A stretch of 64,000 bases of DNA, from contig OX621251.1 of the NCBI GenBank assembly GCA_951640165.1, positions 26,932,893 to 26,996,892 on the forward strand, written 5' to 3'. The notes under the pieces were generated by a model. The model ran no database searches. It saw only the letters and a program-made list of their open reading frames with translations, and was not told where the DNA came from. Shown here piece by piece: positions 8,935 through 20,900 of this stretch (positions within the stretch are counted from its first letter, which is position 1; each line of letters starts with the position of its first letter). The stretch is from Pseudoips prasinana (taxonomy: Eukaryota > Arthropoda > Insecta > Lepidoptera > Nolidae). A program made the translations under genes and the position numbers.

Positions 8935-11900
8935 CTGAAGAGATGGATATGAAATTAAAGAAATTGTTTCTAACGTAAAATATATCTATCTTCGGAATAT
9001 CCTTTTGAACTAATATACAGGTTATTTGTAAAACACCAACAACCTCGCAAGAGTAGATGACTAACACCATAAGCAACAACCTTTGTTCTATGTTTTCGGA
9101 CATAACTCAATACATGAATAAAAATGATTTTTTAAATTTTCTTTGTTCTGTCGTACAGAAACAGTATACGAGAGAATGTACCCATACTACGCGACCCGTT
9201 CAATAGGGTCACACCCTCCCCCCACCCTATTGAATGGGTCCCATAGTATGGGTACATTCTCTCGTATACTGTTTCTGATTGGGACTGTCCATAACTGAAC
9301 TTATTTAAGTTTTTCATGGTCATTAGGGCCCTTCTATAAATAATAGAATAAGAAACATATCTAAGCCTTCTTTATACAAATATATTTCTCGTTCTAAGGA
9401 TATTACATACATACATACATAGACTCACGCCTGTTTCCCAGAGGGGTAGGCAGAGACAACGGATTTCCATTTGTCACGATCTTTGCATACTTCTTTTGCC
9501 TCGATTACTGTCATTATATTCTTCATACATGCTCGCCGGTTTAGGGTACTTCTGACCTGCCCTTTCTTGAGAACATCTCCAATTTGGTCAGAGAATGTTC
9601 GACGTGGTCTTCCCCTTCCGGTTGTCCCATTCACACAGGCCAGGTATACTTATTTTGTCAATCTTCTTTCATTCATCCTTTCTAAATGGCCAAACCATCT
9701 CAGCATGCCTTTTTCAATCTTTGTGACTACATCCTCTTTCACACCACAATGCTCTCTTACATCAGTATTTCGAATTCTGTCTCTCAAAGTCACACCACAC
9801 ATACTTCTCAGAGCTCTCATTTCCACTGCATTTATTTTACTTTCATTCTTTTTCTGCCATACCCAACTTTCACTTCCATACATTAAAGTTGGCACTAACT
9901 CTCCATCGTGCACGGCTAGTCGAGCCTTCTTTGATACTTGCCGGCTACTCATAAAGGCGTGTAGTGCCCCATTCACTCTGTTCCCCGCATTTACTCTTCT
10001 AACAATATCTTTTTCATGTTTCCCATCTCTCGTAAACAAAGTTCCCAAATATACAAACTCATTCACCTGTTCGACTTTCTCTCCTCCAATCACAATATCA
10101 CACGCTGTCGTGTATTCATCCCTCTCCAATACCATTACTTTCGTCTTACCTACATTCATTTTCATCCCTTTCCTTTCAAAAGATTCATGCATACTTGTTA
10201 CCATCACCTGCAACTCGTCCGCCGATGATGCAAGTAAAACTTGATCATCAGCGTAAAGCAGACATTTGATGAGTAACTCATTCATGCTTACACCGCATTC
10301 ACTTTCTTTCAAATCTTTTAAACAGCTATCCATGAATAGGTTAAACAACCACGGTGACGCTACACATCCCTGTCTAACACACTTTTGGATGCTAAACCAC
10401 TCGGTGTATGACCCGTTAATCCTCACGCAAGCTCTGGAATCCCTATAAAGAGATTTCAGTGCTTGAACAAGGTTGTCGTTCAACCCATACATGGACAGTA
10501 ACGACCATAGTTCACTCCTCAACACTATCGTAGGCCCTTTCTAAGTCTACGAAGGCACAGTAAACCTTTTGGTTTTTGCCCAAAAACTTCTCTACTATGC
10601 TTCGCAGAGAAAAGACCTGATCCGTGCATCCCATTCCTTTCCGAAAACCCGCCTGTGCATCCCATATTTTCGCATCGGTTTCTTTCACAACTCTTTCAAC
10701 CAATACTTTTGCATACAACTTACCAACGACGCTGAGCAGACTAATGCCCCTATTGTTTTTACAGTCTTGCCGTGAGCCTTTCCCTTTGTAAAGAGGTACG
10801 ATGACAGCCTTGCACCAATCACGTGGCACTTGGCCGGTGGTATAGCATAAATTGAAAACGCTGCACAGCTGACTCGCTATGACGCCATGTCCAGCCTTCA
10901 GCATCTCGGAAGTTATCCTGTCATACCCTGGTGACTTACCTGATTTCATACCCTTAATAGCTTTCACAATCTCATCCATACCAATGTCATCTTTACATTT
11001 GTTCTTGTCTATACTTAGTGAACTACGTTCACTCTCTGTTACACCTCTTTCATACAAACTTTCAAAATACTCCTTCCAACGTTTTAACACGCATTCTTCC
11101 CCTTTCACTATATTTCCATCTTGGTCTCGTATGGATTTCAGTTCTGAGGTTTGAGTTATGCCTCTTACTGATCTAACGGATTTCCAGAAAAACTTAATGT
11201 TCGTCTGAAAATCCTTAGACAACCTTCTATCAAAATTATCCTTTTGTTCATTTTTCTTTTCGTTCACCACATCCTTTACAATTCCTTTTATTTTCCTATA
11301 ATCATTCCAGGCCCTTTCTATATCCTCATTCGTCGCCTTATGCATTCGTTCGTTTGCTCAGTAGCACTAGCACGAGTTACCTCCGTATGAAACGGAAACT
11401 TGATTTCGAGCTCACCAAACTCGATGTAGTACGCTCGATCATACCTACAGTTTCCTTCATAATCGGTACCACAAGTTCATATATCGAGTTAAAGTTTATA
11501 CTATCATAGTTTTCTGTCAGATACGAGTCAGATTCGACGGTCGTATAGATTCAATGTTTCCAAGTTAAGATCAAATTGACAGAGAAGGGTAAATAAATTA
11601 AAGATAAGTTCAAATAAAAAATGTTCCGTGTTGTATTTTCATCACAAAGTTGTCTTTGTTCATGTTATTCAATGAATACAAACAAATAATTCCAGCAAGA
11701 AGCTTACTAGTTCCTAGATATCATTCAAAACAGGTAAGTTTTAATTATTTCAAAATATTTAAGGGTAAGAAATAATTTGAAACGGGAACACTTACACTGT
11801 TTTGGCATTTACTGCTTTTATTTTTAGGTTAGAGAAAATAATATTTCAATGAAATGTAGAATAATGTTTATTATTGAAGAAATCAAAAAGTAAATTCCAT

Positions 11901-14900
11901 TGTGGTAACTCAGTTTTTTATATAGTTAAATAATAATCTTTGTGAATTACACAATGTACCGTGATAGTGCCAAGGTTACCTTATAATCTCTCTGTATGAT
12001 GAATATCGAATAAATAACAAAGTTGCGATAGTTAATTGACTGCAATATAATCAATATTACTAACGCTTTATAAGTATGACTTGTTATATTCTAAAAATAT
12101 GATTGATATCAATTAAAATTTTAGTAAGAAAAGTTCTATTAAATCTAAACTATTATTTATGATAAATACCTTTAAACCGGAAATATTTGTTATTTCTCTA
12201 GGTCTTTCACGTATCCACAAGATTAGTGTGTTTGTGCATCGTAACTATTGCAGTAACTTGTACTATACTGACTGTCTTTATAATATCTCATTGTAATATT
12301 TCAACAATCAACCACAACATTGTGATATGAAGGAGTGAGTGTATGAAGTAGTTTGTTGATAGGTGGTGTTACTGCCTGACTACATGGTTTATCCATAAGT
12401 CACCTTTTACATAATGTTGTGATGTTATAAGGTGGTTCTTTTATTCATTATAGGCCGGTTACAACATTGCTCAGAAGTCAACTATATCATCCATTCAACT
12501 ATAATAATTATAATTCAACTTTACGTATTGACATATTTTTCTGTTTCAGGATACTTCCACATACACTGAAACTGAACTTACAAAACAAACAAAAGCTTGG
12601 TGACACTTTAAATCCATGCATCCTAATAAAATGATGGAAATACTCAAGATTGTTAACAAATAATTAACTGTGAGAATTTGAAAATAAATAATGTTGCCTA
12701 TGATGTTTGTTTCATTTCTAATAATATTATATCAACCTTAGTGTTTTATTTATTATATGAACCATACATTTAGATAAACATAACAGGTTAATCCTTTGAG
12801 CATAGACAAATGCTCGAAGGGTTAATCAGAAGCATAATACTATACAGTGAAATGATAAAAGTAGCAACTAGTTGTGTCTGGGTTCTCTGGTGGAATGGCT
12901 TTGTTCAGTTCAGCAACTAGCCAGAAAAGGTGAGAGTCAGCCGACTAGGAATATATTTCTATTCACTCCCAGTCTCCTAGACTCACACAAGGTTAGGTGT
13001 TGTATTAATTAAAACATATACATATATTTTCTGTATTTAATAAAGACTTAACATCTGTTTGACATGCTATCTTTTTATTAGTAGTAGTAATTTGATTAAA
13101 TAATATTCAAAAATTGATATTCCATACTACTTAGAGCTTATTTTATAAATCTTTTCATATGTTTGTGTATATGTCAGAGTTACTATTCTGTTACTCTATT
13201 ACACTAAAATGGCTAATGAGCTTTGATATGGAGTTAGCATATAGCCAGAAATTTAATGTAGGATATGAAAAACTATTATAAATAGAAATGTTTGTCTGTG
13301 ACTGGGTTAGTAATGTTTGTTATGCAGTCACACTAAAGTTGAATAAGAATTTGGATGAAGTTTGGTATTGAGCAAACTTGATACCAAAGTTATGCTTCAA
13401 GGGCTTATGCGATAGCTGTTGAAACCCAATCATAAGGTACACTGGTTGGTAAATAAAGTAAATACTGAAGATTCACTAGTATTGACAAATAATTAACTGT
13501 GAGAATTTGAAAATAAATGATGCTGTCTATGATGTTTGTGTAATTTCTAATAATATTATATTATATCAACCTTAGTATTTTATTTTATTAATTAGTTTTA
13601 TTGTGTGAACCATAACTTAAAATAAACATAACAGGTTAATCCTTCTAGCATAGACAAATGCTCAAAGGTTTAATCAGAAGCATAATACTATACAGTGAAA
13701 CCATAAAAGTAACAACTTGTTTCCAATGGGTTCTCTGGTTAGATGGCATTGTTCTGTTCAGCAACTAGCCAGAACAGGTGAGAGTGAGCCAACTCCACTA
13801 GGAATATCCCATTTCTATTAACTACCAGTCTATTGACTCACACAAAGGCTAGGTCTTGTATTAATTAAAGTACCTATTAAATAAAACATAGGTATACAGT
13901 TTATATTTTCTGTATTTAATAAAGACTTTAACATCTCTTTGACATGATATCTTTTTATTAGTAGTAGTAATTTACTAAGAAATAATATTTAAAAATTGAT
14001 ATTAAATACTACTTATTAGTATACCTAGAGCTTATTTTAATAGGTCTTTACCTATGAAATTGCCGTTTTGTATGAAAAAATTTAAACGAATTTTTTTCAT
14101 GAATTTTTTTATTTGTATTAATCGAAGTTATCACCCATGCAATCAATGCATCTTTGCCATCGCAGTGGCAGTTTATTGATGCCCTTCTTAAAGAAATCAG
14201 CTGGACGGGAGGCAACAAATTCTTCAAAGGCATTTTGTACTGCCTCTCGGGTATTGAATTTTTTTCCCGCCAAGAAGTTATCCAAATTCTGGAAAAAGTA
14301 GTAGTCTGTAGGCGCAAGGTCTGGTGAGTAGGGCGGATGACGGAGAGCTTCCAACCCCAGTTCTTGCAACTTGGAGACCGTCTGCTGTGCAGTATGAGGT
14401 CGCGCGTTGTCGTGCAGGAGCAGCGGAGACGAGCGATTGACCAATGCTGGTTGGAGATGCGCCAGCTTCTCCATCATTGTGCTCAGTTCTTCACAGTACA
14501 CATCTGCAGTAATGCTCACCCCGTTTGGTAAGAAGCTGTGATGAATCACACCGGCGCTAGACCACCAAACAGTGACCATCACTTTTCTAGGGGTAAGTTT
14601 TCGTTTAGGGCATTGTTTAGGTGCTGAACCAGGATCCAACCAACTTGCTGAGCGCTTGCGGTTATCAAACAGAATCCATTTTTCATCGCAGGTAACAATG
14701 CGGTTCAAAATTCCTTCATTTGTGTGTCTGTTGAGCAGTGCAAGGCACGTCTCGACGCGTACTTCGCGCTGGCGATCATTGAGTTCGTGGGGCACCCATT
14801 TGTCAAGCTTTTTTACCTTGCCAATTTGACGCAAATGGACCAATATTGTTTTGACGCTAACGTCGAAAGCTGCTGCTAATTCAGCCGTAGATTGTGTATC

Positions 14901-17900
14901 ATCAGCTTCCACAACCGCCTTTAATTCGTCATTGTCGACCAAAGTCTTCGGACGACCGCGAGGTTCATTTTTCAGGTCGAAATTTCCAGAACGGAAGCGA
15001 GCAAACCAATAACAGGTGGTGCGTTGGTTTGTAGTGTTAGCTCCGTAAACGTCGTTGATGTTGCGTGCCGCTTGTGCCGCGTTGCTGCCACGACGGTACT
15101 CATATTCCATAATTACTCGAATTTTTAACGTATCCATGATGACGAAAAAGATTGAAATGCGATGAAAATGTAACACTAATCAATAAAGAAATGACTACTC
15201 TTGGAAAAAAGAATCCATGTTTTTAAAATAAAATTAATTTGAAATTAGAATTCTTAGCCAAACAAAAATTATTTTGATTTGAAATGGCCAGTACTGCAGA
15301 ACGGCAATTTCATAGGTAAAGACCTAATATAAACCTATTCTTATGTTTCTGTATGTGCCAGAGATACTATGTTGTTACCTACGATAAAATTTGATATAGA
15401 GTAAGCATACCTATAGCCAGAAATTGAATGTAGGATATGAAAAACTATTACAAAAATAGAAATGTTTGTCTTTGAATTTGATTTGGAATGTGATGAATGG
15501 GGTGCTAGGTTACTATGTTTGTTATGCCATCAGTGCCATCACACTAAAGGTGAATAAGAATTTGGATGAAGTTTGGTATTGAACAAACTTGGTACCAAAA
15601 GTTATGTATGTCTTCAAGGGCTTATGAGATAGTATGTTGAAACCCTATCATAAGGTACATTGGTCGGTATATTTAGGTTGAAGAGTAACATAGTTCAAAT
15701 AGCCGATTACTGCTTCTCAATTTATTGAAAACTTCTTAATTTATGTAGATATTTCATCTGCATGTTCTGTTCTTGATCATTCTCTGATCTTATAATTGAT
15801 TAATTGTCAACCTTAAACAGAAAGAAAACACGTTATGATCTGCCAAAATAGATTTCGACTTTCGTTGGCCTATTTCATAATTATATTAAGTAGGTATTAA
15901 TTTAACAAAGATAGCAGCTAAATAACATGCTAACACTTATATGATTTAAAGTTCAAGTAAACTCACCTTACGCTCTATCTTCGTATCAGTGTAATAGTTA
16001 CAGATTTATTTATTTATTTATCTATTTTACGAGTCGTAAAATCGTCACAAACAAACATCTCCATTTAGTACTTGAGTGTGTTTTAGTTATATTCTCTTCA
16101 TTCCTTAGTACCACGCAGTATTTTCAAGACATAATTACGCAAAATAAAGTCTTCACTATTTAATAATTGATAATTTTCATGACAACAAATATGCTCTCAC
16201 TGTAAAATTCTTGGTGAGTGAAAATACTTAGAACATTATAGTTTCCGTTTACGTTCACGTCCAACTAATTGTCAAATGTGCTACTCGTGGTGCCAAAATA
16301 GCATGTCAGACTCGAAAACCATCAAACCGCCAGTTTCTCGATTCGATCAGTTTCATTAAAGAAACTCGTGGTGCGAGTTTTAGTTCTTAACAGTTTCCGC
16401 GAGAGGCGCTGGTGCTCAATGTATGGGACGAAACTGTACGTGTGATCGAGTAAGTAAACTGGAGGATCTCATACTAGAGGCACTGGTGGCTAGCCAGTCT
16501 AACCACGCTTTCTTCTTTTCACATACAACTTTTTGTACACTTTTATCCCACCAAATATTCTTCATCTTTCTTCCTCTTCTTCTCTTTATTACACCACATA
16601 CTCGTACTTCACCAGCTACACTCACCACACCTTCTTTGACTACCTTCCATAGCTCTTCTACTTCTCTTATGTCTTCAGATCCCTCAAACTTCTCAACCAA
16701 CTTACTTTTGTACTCATCTGCCACTTCTTCCTCTTGCAGTTCCTCTACTTTTATTCTCTCTAGTACACTTTTAGTCTCAAGGATTCGGTGGCGCCATCCT
16801 TTGAATAGAACACTTATTCGGCTCATTACCAGAAAGTGGTCTGTATGGATTGCGGTCCCTCGATAGACTCTTGTGTCTAGAACATTCTTTCTCAGTTATT
16901 CATCTACAAGCACGAGGTCAATCATACTCTTTCTCACATTTTTCCTCTCTCGTGTAAACGTATGGATTCTTTTATGTTCAAACATAGTATTTGTAACACA
17001 AAGACCCCATTCCAAACATATCTCAAGCAGACTGTACCCATTCTCATTCTCACTCTCGTCACCGAATTGACCTAGTACTCTTTCAAAACCATCACGTTTT
17101 ACCCCAACCCATCCATTAAAATCACCTAACATTATTACTCTTTCATTATACTGACTTAACCGCAACACATCTCTCAGGGTCTCCCAGAATGCCTGTCTTT
17201 CCTCTTGTTCTCGCTGTATTACAACTGCACCCATATCTACAGGAGCGTACACTCCTACTAGGAAGATACGAGTCATACCAACTTTCATTCTCAACCACAT
17301 TACTCTTGCATTCACGCATTCGAACTCAGTCACACACTCAGACATACTTGTGGAAAGAATGAGACCCACACCTTGGCAAGCTCGGGTGGTGTTCGGTACT
17401 CCAGACCAATACGCCGTGTATAGTCCGTGTTTTGTAGTATCACACCCTTTCCGCTTCGTCTCATTCACACACAACACATCGATCCGCTTTTCACTCATCA
17501 GCTGACATACTTCGTCCATCTTACCTTCTATTCCTCCTCCAACATTCAACGTAGCAAAACGGCTCTCCGTTGACCACTTTTCGCCTCTCTGGGAAACGAG
17601 ACGTGACGGGTGGCGGACCACGTCGCCGCCATTTAAAGGATTAAAAGTAATTGTATCCATTGCGTTCCCACGAGTATTAGGGACTAAACGGTCCACCCTC
17701 GCAGAGCCCTATACCGGGGTAAGGCGGATCCATGCTATGTCCTATGACCGCCAACATAGACACCCTCCGTTATCGACCAGAATACCCTCTGGCCAAGGAT
17801 CCCTCAGCACGGGTCGGATAACACTTTGGATCGGGGTTTTGTTTCAGGTATGCTCCCAAGGATATTAAGAGGAAGAAAAATAAACTGCTATGTACCTTGA

Positions 17901-20900
17901 CCCCCTCTTCGGTCTGGTTAACCTCTAACACGGCGCAGATAACACGTGTGGTGGCGCACATGGTTGCGTTCAACATATGGACGTACTCCGTGGCAGCGTT
18001 CATCTTCTTCGTCTGCCCGTATCTGGAGAATAAAAATATCATTTGCTGTTGCACTTCATCATGTGAGCTGAATGACGTCCACTTATAAAAATAAACTTTT
18101 GTACTTTTAACCTGTATTCTGAGAATAAAGATTATTATTATTATTACAAAAAAAATAAAAAAGGTTTTTATTCACGTAGACTTTTAAAAAGCGCTTGTAA
18201 ATAGTCAGAACATGTTCGTAGTAATACATAATTAATATATAATTATTTCTAGGTACATATAGATATTTAGGTACACGGATTGTAGGAAATAATTTACAAT
18301 AAGATTTATTTTATAACAGTAAAGATATTTAACTAACTTAAATTAAGTTATTGTCAAGGATCATGTGTAGGTTTAATTATCAAAATTTTAAATTTTAGCT
18401 ATATTTTTACTACATATTGTCTAAATGGTTCTGTCTATATTAAGGTACGAATTAAATGCTTGACAAAGGCCTCCCAAAACGATTTCCACAATGGAGTTGT
18501 GTCCATCATTCGGAGGGATATGCCATAATCGTCACGCTTGGCAGGCAGGCTGTCAATCGCAGTATGATGGTCATAGTACACAGAGAGACGCTGCTGCCCA
18601 TGTTCTGGTAGATATTCCCTCGGGACGACAATGGGATGAGATGTGGCGATATTCTGCCGTCACCACATAGCTGCATTTGCACCAATATTAATTATATCGA
18701 GTGGGAGACGCACTCTGTGCTTCTAGCACGAGTTCCTGCAGTTTACTTACTCGATCACACGTACAGTTTCCTCCCATACATTGAGCATCAGAGTTTTAGT
18801 TCTTAATAGTTTCCGCGAGAGGCGCTGGTGCTCAATGTATGGGAGAAACTGTACGTGTGATCGAGTAAGTAAACTGCAGGAACTCGTGCTAGAGGCACTG
18901 GTAGCAGTAGGATCAGAACTAAACCCCAGCAACATCATAAGTCGAGCTTATTTCCATATTAGCTTAAAAGAGTATGTCCCAGTTGTAATTCGGTTTCTAT
19001 AACAGTCAATATTCTCTTTGCCCCACATGCAGATACTTTTCACCTAGTATTCCATGCAGCTATTGACTGCTTGAAACCCTTAAATTTCAAGGAGTTACCA
19101 AGGACTTATTGGCTGCAAGAAATCTCTTTGAGCACCAGCTTTATGGGTAATAAAGTCCCCATATTAGCCATTACGTTTCTAGCTAATACGGAGTCACAAA
19201 TTGTGGTTGCAATTTCCTTTAATATTTATTTTTTCATTTATTGTACAGACCTCTGTATCTGGGGTCCTTTACAACCCAAAATGAGAGGGTGCTGAGGTAG
19301 TTAAGGCGACTAAAATGAGGACGCTAAATAAGAAGAATTTAATTAATTAACCTGTTTTTACCGTTCTCTACCGCTCCAACCTACAAAATTCTTGCTGCTT
19401 TGTGACCGCACATTACAGTTATCACTACGCACGTCATACATAATAACATGCAGTTAATTTCTGACTCATCATCAACTTAGCAACCGTTGAGATATCTGTA
19501 TACTGTTATCACATTGTACACTTAAAGGTGTTTGAATCTTACCTGACAAGCAGTCTTCTTGCCTGGTACTCTAAGCAGTTACTGCATGATACCAGCTCCC
19601 GGAAGGCGCCAGATCCAGGGAACCAGGCTTCTAGATCAAGCTTCTTGGACGCAGCATGGTTGAGTGCACCAGACACGATGTTCACGATACGGTATGGGAT
19701 GCCGAGGAGTTGGTAGAACTCTTCCGCGTTGGTGATCATCTCATCCATCATTTTCCAGGAGGCGTCGTCGTGGGGTGAAGTCAGGGTGAATTGTTCTACC
19801 TGAGGATCAAGTAGTGATAATGTAAATCTTTAAATTTGAATAGCATTTTAATCACTATGCAGTTTTGAAAAATTTCCTATTGTCAACAGATCTCCGTAAA
19901 TGTATTTATTGATTATATGCTGCAAAAAAACCCGTGTTCTTAAACTCAATAAAACCCAGCACGACTAGTGGATAGATTTAATAATCCAATTAATATAAAA
20001 TGCACATTTTTACAGTTTGAGAGTACACAGCAGTTTATCAAAAATAGTATTGTATTAAAAATATAAATTGGATAATGGTAGCGATTTACTCTTTTGCACC
20101 ATTAAACTAATTGAAATGTCATTACATCTCTCTTTAATACAGGTCGCATGAAAAGAACAGGGCATTCATATACTTATCTAAAACTGCATATAATATGATA
20201 TTGTGCACTGCGCGCATTATGAGACACCAGGTTCTATTATATAACTTATTTTTTCTCAGTATTTAGCGGCAAAACTTAATTGACGCCAGAACTAAAGATA
20301 GCCGGTCTATCGTACAAGAACCATGTAAGAAAGAAATGTAATGATATACAATTTAGTTCATGTGGTATTGCATAGAATGTTAAACTTTTTACCTTCTCAA
20401 ACTGGTGTACCCTGAAGATACCGCGTGTGTCGCGCCCGTGAGAACCAACTTCCTGACGGAAGCATGTTGACAAACCAGCATACCTGAAAACCAAATCAAA
20501 TCAATTTATTTTGTGAACACAGGTTATGAATACAGGTGATATTGACAATAAAATAAAGTACATCCATGTTTTGCCTGTTAGGCATACAAAATCAAATTAT
20601 ATAAATGAAAATACACTACTACACTGTACTTTTATGCATGCACCTAACCCACCCACTTTTGTTTTGTTTTTTTTTACGGCCTCTAGCAGATACTTTCAGC
20701 AAATGTGTCATGTGCCAAATAGTGGCTACACATGGGATAATGGAAGCTTAAAAGATTTATTTAGAATTTTAAAGGTGCTACTATTGCTTAAATCTTCCTT
20801 GAGATAGAGTGAGTGGTAATAATTCTGTAAGTTAATTATTATTAAGTTGGCCTCAGCATTTCAAACTTCCACAACTACAAGGATTTAAAGAGGAACTTTT

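Larger units (their letters stand above)
12630..15665. repeat. Tandem duplication of about 840 bp, second copy interrupted
   Basis: Unit 1 is about 12630-13460. Unit 2 is about 13461-15665, including the mariner. Aligned marks: TAATTAACTGTGAGAATTTG at 12661 and 13500 (offset 839), AACATAACAGGTTAATCCTT, CAGCAACTAGCCAGAA, and at the end AATCATAAGGTACACTGGTT against ATCATAAGGTACATTGGTCG. The copies have diverged by many substitutions and small indels. Confidence 0.85.
11361..16490. mobile_element. TIR-like insert of about 5.1 kb inside the LINE
   Basis: Interrupts the LINE coding sequence between codons that otherwise join. The left end reads CACTAGCACGAGTTACC...GCTCGATCATACCTACAGT; the complement of the right end reads CCTCTAGTATGAGATCC...CTCGATCACACGTACAGT, so the ends are imperfect inverted repeats. 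A 190 bp foldback at 18716-18906 shares about 110 bp with the right end, which supports a transposon family. No own transposase is visible; the only protein inside belongs to a mariner that arrived later. The target duplication could not be fixed. Confidence 0.6.
9407..17850 (-). mobile_element. Broken single-ORF LINE (RTE-like), split by a 5 kb insert
   Basis: Same orientation as SerRS. The 5' part, 17850-16490, encodes an APE endonuclease ([46 protein letters not shown]). The 3' part, 11360-9407, encodes reverse transcriptase ([45 protein letters not shown]) and a GRGRPRRTF tail. The 3' end is a (TATG)n run at about 9407-9421. Joined, the element would be about 3.3 kb with roughly 1000 codons. 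It is dead: an in-frame TAA after IDLVLVDE near 16893, an insertion, a one-base frameshift near 10515 and a stop near 9647. The clade is by recall. Confidence 0.85.

Noticed and set aside
9471..10244. 257-residue plus-strand open frame
   Set aside because: It is the antisense shadow of the LINE reverse transcriptase (YADD frame) on the minus strand.
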